The notes: generated by a model from the letters alone, not told the origin. Positions 39,081-49,008 are shown, numbered from the stretch's first letter. The stretch: 64,000 nt of DNA from Chryseobacterium sp. JJR-5R (GCF_034047335.1 NZ_CP139137.1:992001-1056000), one strand, 5' to 3'. Numbers and translations are program-made.

Positions 39081-39479
39081 TTAGATACTAAACTCAATCC
39101 CTCCCATATACACCAGGGAAAAAGCTTCATTTTCTACGGAAACCGGCTTCGGAACCTGGCCCCTGTTTAAAAAGATAATGGAATTGATATCAGATTTCAT
39201 ATTAAGCTCATTGATCCTGTTCAGCAGGATAGGCAGCCACTGTTCCGCAAATGAATAGCCTGAAAACTTTTCGTAAAATGTCCGGTCCCCGTCCTCAAAA
39301 CCATATTCTACAAAATCATGGTCCAGCCACACGGTATCCTGCGATTCGGCAAACTTTGAAATATAGGTGTCATCAGATTCTTCCAGAAGATAATAGTTTT
39401 CATCTTCCTCCACAAAATCATAAAAATCTTCTTCACTGTTGAAATTTCCTATCCAGAAATCTAATGTATCTGTATTCAT
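39081..39479 (-). CDS. Imm22-like (DUF4284) immunity protein, orphan
   Basis: 132 aa, soluble and very acidic. The N-terminal FWIGNFNSEEDFYDFVEE and the central SKFAESQDTVWLDHDFVEYG match the immunity-protein-22 layout (W-I-G-N-F, then an F-A...DxDFxE block). Imm22 proteins neutralise nuclease-type polymorphic toxins in the cytoplasm. No toxin gene is adjacent: neighbours are an unrelated membrane protein and the FEKKY-like protein. It may protect against toxins delivered by other strains. Confidence 0.65.
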   Translation of the reverse strand: MNTDTLDFWIGNFNSEEDFYDFVEEDENYYLLEESDDTYISKFAESQDTVWLDHDFVEYGFEDGDRTFYEKFSGYSFAEQWLPILLNRINELNMKSDINSIIFLNRGQVPKPVSVENEAFSLVYMGGIEFSI

Positions 39480-39520
39480 TGATCAGTTCTTTATTTTGAA
39501 CGCCAAAGTTATGACAATTT

Positions 39521-39925
39521 TTAAAAGTAATCCAGGGTTAAAACCGCCATAAGAAACATAACAGCAAAATAATACATTACGCTTGAAATAATAAGAAATA
39601 CAGCAAATATAACGGTATAGGTAAAATAACCCTGCACGATAAGAATTTTTTCGATAAGTGAATTGACAGCAGAAAGCAAGAAAAAATAACCTGTGATGAC
39701 GAGACTTAAAAAAACGACAAATAAAATATTTTTAATAAAATGAACCGCTGTAAAAGCTGAAAAGTCACTGAAAATAAGGTATATGCCTAAGATAATAGAA
39801 AGGCCTGATGTAATTGTATATAATATTAACCGGTTTCTTTTTTGATTTTTGTTTCTGAATAATGTAAAGAAAAAAAGATTTGAAACCCCAAAAATGATGA
39901 GTAAAAAAATAATAAATTCAGTCAT
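39521..39925 (-). CDS. Small four-helix membrane protein, unknown
   Basis: 134 aa, almost entirely hydrophobic, with four predicted transmembrane segments (about 2-20, 32-52, 62-85 and 100-130). No conserved motif was recognised. It lies 7 nt downstream of the YdeI-family gene, so it is probably in the same transcript. Function unknown. Confidence 0.6.
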   Translation of the reverse strand: MTEFIIFLLIIFGVSNLFFFTLFRNKNQKRNRLILYTITSGLSIILGIYLIFSDFSAFTAVHFIKNILFVVFLSLVITGYFFLLSAVNSLIEKILIVQGYFTYTVIFAVFLIISSVMYYFAVMFLMAVLTLDYF

Positions 39926-39932
39926 ATTATAA

Positions 39933-40490
39933 TTATGTCATTCTTTTCCCCAGTTCACTGACGCGAATGGTTTTCTCCAGCCTTGCAACCCTTGTTTTCT
40001 CCTGTTTGGCGCCCATGATCCAGTGAAGCATGACTTTTATATAGGACGGAGCCTGGCTGTTGAAAAAGTTCCATGCTTCAGGATGGGACCTAAATTGTCT
40101 TTCCAGTTCAGGATCAAGCACGGCAACCCCTTTTTCATGGGAATAAATGGCCGACTTTTCCTCTTTTCTGAGTTCAAAAGCTTTTTGTCCCGCTTCAGTC
40201 ATCAAACCGGCTTTTGTCAGCGCTTCCATTTTTTTTATATTAACGGCGCTCCAGATGCTCGTCGGTTTTCTGGGCGTAAAACGGATGCTGTAGCTGTCTT
40301 CGTTAATTGATCTTCTCACACCGTCAATCCAGCCGAAACACAATGCCTGATCCACAGATTCAGGCCATGTCATCGACGGTTTTCCGGTCCCGACTTTGTA
40401 GAAGCCCACCAGCAGTTCTTTTTCTGCCTGATGGTTTTCTTCAAGCCAGTTGCGGAACGCTTCCTGTTTAAGGAAAAAGGCTGCTTTCAT
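39933..40490 (-). CDS. YdeI/OmpD-associated family protein
   Basis: 185 aa, cytoplasmic. WLEENHQAEKELLVGFYKVG, then the central ALCFGWIDGVRRSINEDSYS with RFTPRKPTSIWSAVN, is the signature of this family (related to YdeI, linked in some bacteria with resistance to antimicrobial peptides). Its biochemical role is unknown. The start overlaps the upstream stop by 4 bp (ATGA). Confidence 0.85.
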   Translation of the reverse strand: MKAAFFLKQEAFRNWLEENHQAEKELLVGFYKVGTGKPSMTWPESVDQALCFGWIDGVRRSINEDSYSIRFTPRKPTSIWSAVNIKKMEALTKAGLMTEAGQKAFELRKEEKSAIYSHEKGVAVLDPELERQFRSHPEAWNFFNSQAPSYIKVMLHWIMGAKQEKTRVARLEKTIRVSELGKRMT

Positions 40491-40996
40491 TTTATTTGTT
40501 TTTGAAATTCAATTTTCATGATCTCATTGAATTTACCCCCTTCTGAGTACGTAATTCTTACCTTTAGACCATCATATAAATCACTGCTTCTGTTGCCTCC
40601 GAAATGATTGAATTCATAGAGTGAATGATTATAATATGTAAACGTTACAGAATTTACTTCAAAACTTTCAATTACTGATTTTCCCTCTGATGCTCTTTTA
40701 TAATTTGAAATACTGCCTTCAACCTTTTTTAATGTATCAGATTCCAGTAATTTCGAAATTCTTTCAGCGGTATGATCATGATTAAAAAATTTTAAATAGA
40801 TATAACAGGGAAGTGACAACGCAATAAATAAACTTATTAAAATCAGATGAATCTTTCTGTCGTCATCATTCTTTTGAAATTTTAAAACTGAGAAAAATGC
40901 AAGCATCGAAAGAATAAATATGATAAAAAAAACTGAATAAGGTTTAATCGAATGGCTTGGAGTTTCCAAAATGGACCAATAGGTATAATATTCCAT
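40487..40996 (-). CDS. Hypothetical two-helix membrane protein
   Basis: 169 aa. Two transmembrane helices (about 20-40 and 50-70) precede an extracytoplasmic or cytoplasmic beta-rich domain (ERISKLLESDTLKKVEGSIS ... VNSVTFTYYNHSLYEF) with a layout like DUF3592-type proteins, though the match is too weak to name. It overlaps the YdeI-family gene by 4 bp and starts 12 nt after the HD-domain gene, so all are likely co-transcribed. Confidence 0.65.
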   Translation of the reverse strand: MEYYTYWSILETPSHSIKPYSVFFIIFILSMLAFFSVLKFQKNDDDRKIHLILISLFIALSLPCYIYLKFFNHDHTAERISKLLESDTLKKVEGSISNYKRASEGKSVIESFEVNSVTFTYYNHSLYEFNHFGGNRSSDLYDGLKVRITYSEGGKFNEIMKIEFQKQIK

Positions 40997-41008
40997 TCAA
41001 AATACGGT

Positions 41009-41551
41009 TTATTGTAGACAGTAATATTCGCTGATCTTCTCCTGCAATCTTAGTTCAAGATAATCATTTCCGCCTTTAAGTTCCTGTAAAATTAAACGGG
41101 CTTCCGCTTTATAGTTTTTGATTTTTTGATCTGACCAATGGGATGGCGGCGTTTGGAGATTGGTAATTCTGTCGGCTAATTTCACTGCCCAGATCTCTTT
41201 CGGCTGTTCTTTAATTCTGTGTAAACTGTCCTGCATCTGATGAGTTTTTTTCAAACCGGAGTTTTTGGTTAATGCCAGGACGCCCTCTGCAACCGCTTTG
41301 CCAAAGATATTTTCAAGTTCCTGAAAAGTAGTGTCGGTATCTTCCAGGGAATCATGAAGCAGGGCAACCTGTACAGCAAACCCAAGATCAAAATCTTTTG
41401 ATTTTTCAAAGGCGACCAAGATTTCCATAGCCACATTGCTTAAATGAACGGTATACGGAAGATTGGTTCCCGGGATGGTCTGGTTTTTATCGGCATGCTT
41501 CTGCGCCGCGAATTTTATGGTTTCCTGATAAACGGTTTGAATTGACATCAT
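41009..41551 (-). CDS. HD-domain hydrolase, small alarmone hydrolase-like
   Basis: 180 aa. The HD metal-binding motif is seen in ALLHDSLEDTDTTFQEL (His-Asp about residues 65-66), with an upstream YTVHLSNVA and the downstream VKLADRITNLQTPP. This order (H...HD...ED...LADR.NL) is that of the hydrolase domain of RelA/SpoT and of the single-domain MESH1-type ppGpp hydrolases. No synthetase domain is present. Likely role: degradation of (p)ppGpp or a related nucleotide. The start may be one codon later (second Met). Confidence 0.8.
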   Translation of the reverse strand: MMSIQTVYQETIKFAAQKHADKNQTIPGTNLPYTVHLSNVAMEILVAFEKSKDFDLGFAVQVALLHDSLEDTDTTFQELENIFGKAVAEGVLALTKNSGLKKTHQMQDSLHRIKEQPKEIWAVKLADRITNLQTPPSHWSDQKIKNYKAEARLILQELKGGNDYLELRLQEKISEYYCLQ

Positions 41552-41697
41552 GGTCTAAAGGTAAGAATATTCAGGTAAATACATTTTTGTGCTCTGTTTA
41601 TTGCTCGTTCCATACATCCGTATTTTATCAGTCTCAGGAATATTGAGGTTTTAATAAACTGAATTGAGCTTCATATACTTGCAATAGTTTTTAAAGT

Positions 41698-42011
41698 CTA
41701 CCTGTTTTTATCACGGCTTCCGTCCCAAATGGAAAGAATAACCAGTTCAGATTCTGAAAATTCATGAAAAATTAAATAATTACAAATCATTTTCATACGA
41801 ACATTTTCAAGATTTGTTTTTCCTGCAATAGCAGAATGTTCCGCTGATGATTGAGTTGTATCTACAATCAGCCTGTTTAATTTTATACTGAAGTTTTTAG
41901 ATCTGTTTCTGAGTATCCGATATTCAGGAATTTCTTTTCTTCGATAATTCTGACTTCTTTTAATTGGGTAATTCGGTTAATTAAATCAATCTTTAAATCT
42001 GATGTATTCAT
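41698..42011 (-). pseudogene. Collapsed toxin-antitoxin remnant (antitoxin start joined to ParE/RelE-type toxin end)
   Basis: The ATG at 42011 opens an antitoxin-like N-terminus (MNTSDLKIDLINRITQLKEV) that reads through 42 codons to a stop at 41883. In an overlapping frame, the region from about 41935 to the TAG at 41698 reads EIPEYRILRNRSKNFSIKLN ... ENVRMKMICNYLIFHEF ... LVILSIWDGSRD, the typical C-terminal half of a ParE/RelE-family toxin. The antitoxin C-terminus and toxin N-terminus are missing, so one deletion seems to have fused the pair. Not expected to be active. Confidence 0.7.
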
Positions 42012-42046
42012 CGGCTGTGAATTTAATTCAAATGTAGAAAAAATAT

Positions 42047-43762
42047 TCAAGCCAAAGGCAGCACGAAATAAAAAGTGCTTCCATGATCCGGTAAGCTTTT
42101 CACGCCGATTTCACCATACTGCTTTTCGATGAAATTTTTGGAAATCGCAAGCCCGAGGCCGGTACCGTTCTGGTGCTCACCCGGAACCTGGAAATAGCGG
42201 TCAAAGATCTGGCGGTGGTATTTTTCGTCAATCCCTTTTCCGGTATCCGTAATGCTGAACCGCACCGATGAGGCCTGCCTTTCAACGGTAACGGCAATAC
42301 GTTCTTCCTGAAAAGAATGTTTGATGGCGTTGCTCAGGAAATTATTCATGACCCAGACCGTTTTATCAAAATCAGCGGAAACAAAATCTTGGTCCCCGGT
42401 TAAATATTGGGCAGTAATGGAAATGCTCTTCTGTTCCGCGAGCTTTTCCACATTTTTTATCGCGGCCTGGACCATCTCTTTAGGGTTGCAGCTTTCGATC
42501 TGCAGGCGGATGTTGCCGGTTTCCACCTGGGAAAGGTTAAGGAGCTCGCCTGTGATATCCAGCAGTCGCTGCCCGTCTTCATTAATGCTTTTTAAAAGTT
42601 CCTGCTGCTGCTCATTCAGGGTTCCGAACTTCTGGTTTTCCAACAGCTGGACCCCCATTTTAATCGCGGAAATCGGTGTTTTGAGTTCATGCGAGATGGT
42701 GGCAATAAAATTGGTTTTGGCAAAATCCAGTTCTTTGAAAGGGGTGATATTCCGCAGCAGAATAACTTTTCCGATGTTCTTTTTTTCCTTTTCTCCGGTT
42801 TTTACAATGTTAATCGGTATAATTTCCTGCTCAAAATAGTTTTCTTTGTGGTCCGCCACAATTTTAATCGGTTCCTTGGCAGGATTTTCAGCGTTTTTGA
42901 GAAGCTCCCGGATGAGATCATTGTTAAGAGCAACTTCATGGGCCGTCTTTCCGATCATTTCCTCTTTTTTAAGGTTGGTGATTTTCAGGGCTTCATCATT
43001 GATCATGTAAATATAGTGGTGCTCATCCAGCCCGATCACTGCGTCATGCATATTGTTAACCAGCGTTTCGATACGCTTCTTATCCATCAGCTGCTTTGAA
43101 AGTGTGCTGCTTTCATATTCCTGCAGCTTTTCCGCCATGATATTGAAAGAACGGGCAAGGTCGTTAAACTCTTCGCTTCCTTTGAAATGAACCCTCTGGT
43201 TATAATTTTTATCGGCAATCTGTCGGATGCTGAAGGTAAGCTGTTTAATAGGTTCCGCAATGGTCTGCGGTAAGTTGACCAGTAAAACCACGGCAATCAG
43301 GAAACACACCGTTCCCAGGCTGACGATCCAGAAGGTGGCATTTTCAGCGGTAATGATGGCAATATCGCTCTTCCTTTCAATGCCCTTCATATTCAGGGAC
43401 ATGATGGTAACCAGGTCTTCACGGATCATCTTTTCCTTTTCAACGGTAGGTTGCTGAAGGTAATCCCGGAAATGCAGGTTGAGGTTCTGCGTAGCTTCCT
43501 TTTCTCCGAATTCCGTTAGGTTTTTCTCCTGCAGGATGCTGTTTTTACGGAAATCCCTGATGGCAACGGCGCTGTCTGATGAAATCTTGTCCAGGGCCAG
43601 CAGCATATTTTTGGAGAACTCAATACTGTTGTAATTGGCGGTAAGGATTTTCTCCGTATCCGATTTTAATTTGTTGATATACACAGAGCCTATTACTGAA
43701 AGCAGGACAATCAGTAAAAACAGGAGACCGACGCCTAAGGTAAGTTTTGTTTTCAGTTTCAT
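42047..43762 (-). CDS. HAMP-PAS sensor histidine kinase, probable partner of KdpD-like protein
   Basis: 571 aa from ATG 43762 (MKLKTKLTLG). A longer frame would overlap the upstream gene and was rejected. Two transmembrane helices (about 8-30 and 145-167) flank a periplasmic sensor of about 115 residues. Then come HAMP (about 170-225), PAS (about 235-350), HisKA with the phospho-accepting His in TISHELKTP, and an HATPase domain (NNFLSNAIKHS, DTGKGI, GTGLGLAISK). It begins 4 nt after the KdpD-like gene. In E. coli KdpD the sensor/UspA part and kinase are one protein. Here they are two genes. It should phosphorylate the NtrC-type regulator at 51273. Confidence 0.88.
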   Translation of the reverse strand: MKLKTKLTLGVGLLFLLIVLLSVIGSVYINKLKSDTEKILTANYNSIEFSKNMLLALDKISSDSAVAIRDFRKNSILQEKNLTEFGEKEATQNLNLHFRDYLQQPTVEKEKMIREDLVTIMSLNMKGIERKSDIAIITAENATFWIVSLGTVCFLIAVVLLVNLPQTIAEPIKQLTFSIRQIADKNYNQRVHFKGSEEFNDLARSFNIMAEKLQEYESSTLSKQLMDKKRIETLVNNMHDAVIGLDEHHYIYMINDEALKITNLKKEEMIGKTAHEVALNNDLIRELLKNAENPAKEPIKIVADHKENYFEQEIIPINIVKTGEKEKKNIGKVILLRNITPFKELDFAKTNFIATISHELKTPISAIKMGVQLLENQKFGTLNEQQQELLKSINEDGQRLLDITGELLNLSQVETGNIRLQIESCNPKEMVQAAIKNVEKLAEQKSISITAQYLTGDQDFVSADFDKTVWVMNNFLSNAIKHSFQEERIAVTVERQASSVRFSITDTGKGIDEKYHRQIFDRYFQVPGEHQNGTGLGLAISKNFIEKQYGEIGVKSLPDHGSTFYFVLPLA

Positions 43763-43766
43763 CAAT

Positions 43767-44876
43767 TCAGGATAAGATAATAATATCAATCTGCCGTTCA
43801 TTCAGCCGGTTCATCAGGGTATAGATCCAGCTGTAGCCGAACATGTTCTGCCATAATTTCGCATGAGGCTTTCCCATACAGACTGTACTGATGTTATGTT
43901 CAATAACATAGTCCAGAATCCCTTTATGAACGCTGCTTTCTTTTACACGCATAACTTTTGCACCCAATTCCTGTGCTAAATTAAAATTATTAATCAGATA
44001 ACGCTGCTTGTCGAGGGCAATTTTTTCAAGGCTTTCCGAAGGCTTCTGGATGTACAGGACCGTCCATGCACTATTGTAATAGCTGGCCAGCCTCGCGGTT
44101 TTCCGGATGATGTTTTTAGCGACCTTTCCGTTGCTGCTGATACAGGCCAGGAATTTCACGGGTTTAAAGTTTTCTGTTTTGATCTCCGTTTCCACTTTCT
44201 TTTCCACGTGGGTCGCCACTTCTTTCAGAGCCAGTTCACGGAGCTGCAGGATATGGCCGCCCTGGAAGAAATTCTGCAAAGCGGTCTGAATTTTCTCCTT
44301 CTTATAGATTTTCCCTTCCTTCAGCCGGGTCAGCAGTTCATCTGCCGTCAGGTCGATGTTCACCACTTCATCTGCAAAAGCCAGGATTTTATCCGGGACA
44401 CGTTCCGTTACTTCAACGCCGGTAATTTTCCTTACTTCATCATTCAGGCTTTCAATATGCTGGATATTCATGGCACTGATGACATTAATGCCGTTATCCA
44501 GGATTTCCAGCACATCCTGCCATCTTTTTTTATGCTTGGAGCCTTCCACATTGGTATGCGCCAGTTCATCCACCAGGACCACTTCGGGATGCTCATTGAT
44601 TATCGCCTGAAGGTCCATTTCCTCCAGGCTTTTTCCTTTATAGAAAACAGATTTCCGGGCAATTTCCGGGAGGCCTTCTGTCAACGCCTTGGTTTCTTCG
44701 CGGTCGTGCGTTTCTATGTAACCGATCTTGACATCAATGCCGTTCCGCAGTAGGGAATGCGCTTCCTGAAGCATACGGAATGTCTTGCCCACACCCGCGC
44801 TCATCCCGATATAGATTTTGAATTTTCCTTTCCGGGATTTCTGAATCAGTTCTAAAAAATCTTGTGCTGAAGGCAT
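43767..44876 (-). CDS. kdpD: KdpD N-terminal half (KdpD + Usp domains) without kinase
   Basis: 369 aa from ATG 44876 (MPSAQDFLELIQKS). An ATG 12 codons upstream is possible. The KdpD domain (about 10-215) carries the Walker-A-like GMSAGVGKT, VKIGYIETHDREET and the Walker-B-like VVLVDELAHTN. A universal-stress-protein domain (about 235-369) follows. The transmembrane and histidine kinase parts of full KdpD are absent and are not encoded in a broken frame: the gene ends cleanly and the separate kinase gene follows. Role: sensing of K+ limitation or second messengers for kdp control. Confidence 0.9.
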   Translation of the reverse strand: MPSAQDFLELIQKSRKGKFKIYIGMSAGVGKTFRMLQEAHSLLRNGIDVKIGYIETHDREETKALTEGLPEIARKSVFYKGKSLEEMDLQAIINEHPEVVLVDELAHTNVEGSKHKKRWQDVLEILDNGINVISAMNIQHIESLNDEVRKITGVEVTERVPDKILAFADEVVNIDLTADELLTRLKEGKIYKKEKIQTALQNFFQGGHILQLRELALKEVATHVEKKVETEIKTENFKPVKFLACISSNGKVAKNIIRKTARLASYYNSAWTVLYIQKPSESLEKIALDKQRYLINNFNLAQELGAKVMRVKESSVHKGILDYVIEHNISTVCMGKPHAKLWQNMFGYSWIYTLMNRLNERQIDIIILS

Positions 44877-45138
44877 GGATTTAATTCTTTTTAATTGTAT
44901 TTTCCGGATCACGACAGTATTGTTTACAGGAGGGAAGCTTGAGGCAGAGGCAGGAGCGTGATCATCCCTTTAAGTCGGCTTCATGCTCTTGCTAAGGACA
45001 TCTGGGTTTAAAAATTTCTAAATATGTACCTTTTATTTTCGATGCTTTTAAGCTTAACGAGAAAACAAGCAGTTAGATTCTGTAGTTTTGAATTGGGCAA
45101 TCGCTCTTCTCAGGCTTCCGTCATGAATTTTCAATTTC

Positions 45139-46224
45139 TCAAAACCACGCTGCAAGGCTTGTGGTAATAAAGAAGTTCCCTTTGCTGAATGTATCATTTT
45201 TTACAAAAACAGCATCTCTGGAAGTGAATCCTCTGGCTTCCGTACGGAATAATACATTTTTAAAAATGGCATAATCCAGATTCAGGGAATATCCGAAAGT
45301 CTGAAAGCCGTTCGGTGTTCCGGTGCTGATAATCACGCCGTTCTCATCACTATAATATTCCAGTCTTCCGGCAAGCGCCCATTGGTCATTCAGCTGATAT
45401 TTCATCAGGACATTCGGACTGTACCAAAGGTTGTACTGCTCACTTCCTTTTTCCTTCTGTTCAGCACCGATATCGAAGCCCAGTGTGGTCGAGAATTGAT
45501 CTGTCAGCTGGAAATTCCCGAAAAGATCATGAAAGTAACGCATTTTTTTGGCTGCCTGAGGTTTGTCGTTGCCGATGAAAGAGCTGCTGTTCAGGGTAAT
45601 CTTATCGTTCGGCTTATACGTTACCTGATGGCCGAATGACAGGGTCTGATTGCCTTCCGGTCTGGCAATCCGCTGCCATCCGTTCAGAACCATTCCGCTT
45701 ACGAACCATTTGCCGTTATCCGTGGTGTAGGAAACCTTGGCTCCCGTTTCAAAATAAGGGGAATTTTCCGCGGCAAGGCTTCTTGTCAGGTTGATGTTGT
45801 CTTTCCCGATGGCACTTTCCCAGCCGATGTGGGAAGGCATGATCCCGGCATCGATCCACAGGTTTTTATTTTTGGAAATCTTAATCCCGATATTCGCTTC
45901 GTTCACGTACCGCAGTGCATCCTGTTCGGCAGCCAGGTTATCCTGGGCATAGGTTCCTGCCATCAGCGCGAGGTTGGCACGCATATTTTCACTTTGGTAG
46001 GCTGCTTTAACAAGCCCCAGGTTCAGATTGACCTCATTGTGCCGGTTGTAGGAATACAGAAAATTCTGGCGCATGTGATTGGCGGGTTCATTAAAATCAT
46101 ACGTGTAGAAAAGCTCCGCGTATGCAGAAAAACTGATTTTAGGCTGGGCAGCCAGGGAATCTGAAGACTGCGCTTTCGGGAAAAACACGCCCAGAATGAA
46201 TGCTGTGATGATGTATTTTTTCAT
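45139..46224 (-). CDS. Outer-membrane beta-barrel porin of the kdp cluster
   Basis: 361 aa. Signal peptide (MKKYIITAFILGVFFPKAQS). The mature part shows alternating hydrophobic strands and ends in an aromatic residue (SLAAWF), the outer-membrane barrel signature. It resembles the OmpL/beta-barrel-2 porin group (SAYAELFYTYDFNEP at the start, GIMPSHIGWESAIGKDN). Located between kdpC and kdpD, it probably lets K+ pass the outer membrane to KdpFABC. A GTGAT tandem repeat lies just upstream of its start. Confidence 0.8.
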   Translation of the reverse strand: MKKYIITAFILGVFFPKAQSSDSLAAQPKISFSAYAELFYTYDFNEPANHMRQNFLYSYNRHNEVNLNLGLVKAAYQSENMRANLALMAGTYAQDNLAAEQDALRYVNEANIGIKISKNKNLWIDAGIMPSHIGWESAIGKDNINLTRSLAAENSPYFETGAKVSYTTDNGKWFVSGMVLNGWQRIARPEGNQTLSFGHQVTYKPNDKITLNSSSFIGNDKPQAAKKMRYFHDLFGNFQLTDQFSTTLGFDIGAEQKEKGSEQYNLWYSPNVLMKYQLNDQWALAGRLEYYSDENGVIISTGTPNGFQTFGYSLNLDYAIFKNVLFRTEARGFTSRDAVFVKNDTFSKGNFFITTSLAAWF

Positions 46225-46275
46225 TTGACTGATGTGTATAGCAATATCTATACTTTATTAAAACTTTATATATGG

Positions 46276-46300
46276 GTGATGTGATGTGATGTGATGTGAT
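46276..46300. repeat. (GTGAT)5 tandem repeat
   Basis: Five perfect copies of a 5-bp unit in the 95-bp gap between kdpC and the porin gene, about 52-76 bp before the porin ATG. Copy-number change would alter the spacing of the upstream region. A T-rich stretch follows on the plus strand. Confidence 0.85.
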
Positions 46301-46319
46301 GTAGTTTTTTCAAGAAAAA

Positions 46320-46868
46320 TTAATTCATCTGGTCTAAAGCGATATTTAATTTCAGGACATTGATTTTTGAAGGTCCGAACAGTGTTTGTTCTGTCTGTCT
46401 TTTGATGAGTTCTTCGATTCTTTCTGCCGCTATTTTGCGTTCTTCAGCAATTCTCAGAACCTGATACCGGGCTCCTTCTTCAGAAATATCAGGGTCCAGG
46501 CCGCTTCCGCTTGCCGTTACCAGTTCTACGGGAACCTTTGTATTGGCCATTCCCGGATTCTGCATTTTCAGGGTATCGATTCTTTTCTGAACCGTTTCCA
46601 GGTATTCTTCATTACTGGGCCCTTTGTTGCTTCCTGCGCTTCCTGCGGCATTATAATCCACAGCGGAAGGTCGGCCGTGAAAATATTTCGGAGATTTGAA
46701 ATCCTGTCCGATATTGGCGTAAAATTTTTGGCCCTTATAACGGATGATTTCTGCGTTTCCCTGAGTGGGTAAAATTTTAGAACCTGCGTAAACAATACCT
46801 GAATAAATTCCCACGATAACGAGCATAACGAGGGTCAGCCTGAGTGCAGATAAAATATGATTTTTCAT
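46320..46868 (-). CDS. kdpC: K+-transporting ATPase subunit C
   Basis: 182 aa. Single N-terminal transmembrane helix (LRLTLVMLVIVGIYSGIVYA), then the KdpC periplasmic domain with FHGRPSAVDYNAAGSAGSNK and SGSGLDPDISEEGARYQ, the conserved blocks of the family. It stabilises the KdpFABC complex and assists ATP binding. It follows kdpB after 100 bp and is in the same direction. Confidence 0.96.
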   Translation of the reverse strand: MKNHILSALRLTLVMLVIVGIYSGIVYAGSKILPTQGNAEIIRYKGQKFYANIGQDFKSPKYFHGRPSAVDYNAAGSAGSNKGPSNEEYLETVQKRIDTLKMQNPGMANTKVPVELVTASGSGLDPDISEEGARYQVLRIAEERKIAAERIEELIKRQTEQTLFGPSKINVLKLNIALDQMN

Positions 46869-46968
46869 TTTGATTCAATTTTTTGGTTAATGAATGTAAT
46901 AACAGGAGAGACGGATGATGGAAATTTATCGTCGGTATTCCTCCGGGCTTCCTACTTCGGCTTTCTGT

Positions 46969-49008
46969 CTAAAAGAACAAACTGATGAACAGATCAATCA
47001 ATTTTATTCCGATGAATGGTGCGATAATCCCGCCCAGACCGTAGATCAGAAGATTTCTTCTCAGCAATGCACTGGCACCGATCGGTTTGTAAGCCACTCC
47101 TTTCAACGCCAGCGGAATCAGAACCGGGATAATAATGGCATTAAAAATAATCGCGGATAAAATAGCAGATTCCGGGCTGTGAAGTTTCATGATATTCAGT
47201 TTCTGAAGCGCCGGGATAAATGTGATAAAGAGCGCCGGGATAATAGCGAAATATTTAGCCACGTCATTCGCGATACTGAATGTGGTAAGCGTCCCGCGGG
47301 TCATCAGCAGCTGTTTCCCGATTTCTACAATTTCAATCAGTTTTGTAGGGTCGTTATCCAGATCAACCATGTTTCCCGCCTCTTTGGCGGCCGCAGTTCC
47401 GCTGTTCATGGCAACGCCCACATCAGCCTGGGCAAGGGCAGGCGCATCATTGGTTCCGTCTCCCATCATAGCCACCAGCTTTCCTTCCTGCTGTTCTTTT
47501 TTAATATAGTTCATTTTGTCTTCCGGCCTGGCTTCGGCAATAAAATCATCCACGCCGGCTTTTTCAGCAATAAATTTTGCAGTTAAAGGATTGTCACCGG
47601 TCACCATTACCGTTTTCACACCCATTTTTCTCAGCCGCTGGAAACGTTCCTGGATGCCGGTCTTGATAATATCCTGCAGCTCAATGACGCCCCATACTTT
47701 TTCATTAACGGAAACTACCAGCGGCGTTCCTCCGTTTTCAGAGATCTGGGTTACGGCTTCCTGGGTTTCTTGTGGGAAAATATTCCCGGCTTTTTCAGTA
47801 AGCTTTTTAATCGTATCATACGCACCTTTCCGGATTCTTGTGTTTTCAAAATCTATCCCTGAAGTTCTGGTTTCAGCGGTAAATTCAATGTAGACAGGAT
47901 TAGGGACCAGCAATTCCTCAGATTTTAACTGGCTTAATTCGATGATGGATTTTCCCTCCGGTGTTTCATCCGCTACAGAGCTCAGGGCTGAGGCTCTGAT
48001 GAATTCGTTGAGATCGGTTCCGTGGGCCTGGTGAAACTGTGTGGCTTTCCGGTTCCCGATGGTGATGGTTCCTGTTTTATCCAGAAGCAGGACATCGATA
48101 TCACCGGCGGTTTCAACTGCTTTCCCGCTTTTGGTAATCACGTTGGCCCTCAGCGCCCGGTCCATCCCTGCAATCCCGATTGCAGAGAGCAGGCCGCCGA
48201 TCGTTGTCGGAATCAGACAAACGAAAAGTGAAATGAATGCTGCAATGGTGATCGGCGTCTGCGCATAGTCTGCAAAAGGTTTAAGGGAGACGGTAACGAT
48301 GATAAAGGTCAGCGTAAATCCAGCTAATAATATGGTTAATGCGATTTCGTTGGGTGTTTTCTGTCTTGAAGCCCCTTCCACAAGGGCAATCATCTGATCC
48401 AGGAAAGATTCTCCGGGCCTGGTGGTCACCTTCACCTTAATCCTGTCGGAAAGTACTTTGGTGCCTCCCGTTACGGAGCTTTTGTCACCTCCTGCTTCAC
48501 GGATGACGGGGGCACTTTCCCCGGTGATGGCAGATTCGTCAATGGTAGCGAGCCCTTCGATGATTTCGCCGTCCATCGGGATCTGGTCGCCTGCTTCGCA
48601 GAGGAAGATGTCGCCCAGCGTCATATCGGCAGATTTTTTTAAAACCGTTTCTACCTGAAACCCCGGTTTTTGGTCAACGACTACTTTTGCAGGGGTTTCT
48701 TCACGGGTTTTCCTTAACGTATCCGCCTGGGCTTTTCCTCTGGCTTCAGCAATGGCCTCAGCGAAATTGGCAAATAAAACCGTAAAGAATAAGATGATAA
48801 ATACCAGGAAATTATAAGCGAAGCTGCCCTGGGAATGATCTCCCGTTAAGCTGAATATGCTTACAATGAGCATGACCGCCGTTCCGATTTCCACCAGGAA
48901 CATAACCGGGTTTTTAAACATGATTTTAGGATTCAGCTTGACGAAGGACTGTTGGATGGCCTCGTTAACCAGATCTTTCTGAAACAATGTCTGTGATTGA
49001 TTTTTCAT
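46969..49008 (-). CDS. kdpB: K+-transporting P-type ATPase subunit B
   Basis: 679 aa, the catalytic subunit of the high-affinity K+ pump. The phosphorylation motif DKTGT (Asp about residue 310), the actuator loop TGES, the hinge motif [16 protein letters not shown] and the KdpB-specific transmembrane segments are intact. It couples ATP hydrolysis to K+ uptake through KdpA. It is preceded by kdpA after a 121-bp gap. Confidence 0.97.
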   Translation of the reverse strand: MKNQSQTLFQKDLVNEAIQQSFVKLNPKIMFKNPVMFLVEIGTAVMLIVSIFSLTGDHSQGSFAYNFLVFIILFFTVLFANFAEAIAEARGKAQADTLRKTREETPAKVVVDQKPGFQVETVLKKSADMTLGDIFLCEAGDQIPMDGEIIEGLATIDESAITGESAPVIREAGGDKSSVTGGTKVLSDRIKVKVTTRPGESFLDQMIALVEGASRQKTPNEIALTILLAGFTLTFIIVTVSLKPFADYAQTPITIAAFISLFVCLIPTTIGGLLSAIGIAGMDRALRANVITKSGKAVETAGDIDVLLLDKTGTITIGNRKATQFHQAHGTDLNEFIRASALSSVADETPEGKSIIELSQLKSEELLVPNPVYIEFTAETRTSGIDFENTRIRKGAYDTIKKLTEKAGNIFPQETQEAVTQISENGGTPLVVSVNEKVWGVIELQDIIKTGIQERFQRLRKMGVKTVMVTGDNPLTAKFIAEKAGVDDFIAEARPEDKMNYIKKEQQEGKLVAMMGDGTNDAPALAQADVGVAMNSGTAAAKEAGNMVDLDNDPTKLIEIVEIGKQLLMTRGTLTTFSIANDVAKYFAIIPALFITFIPALQKLNIMKLHSPESAILSAIIFNAIIIPVLIPLALKGVAYKPIGASALLRRNLLIYGLGGIIAPFIGIKLIDLFISLFF

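Noticed and set aside
43763..43801. Upstream start of the histidine kinase overlapping kdpD
   Set aside because: MKLKTKLTLG at 43762 gives a normal signal-anchor start 4 nt after the kdpD stop. The longer form adds only a polar overlap.
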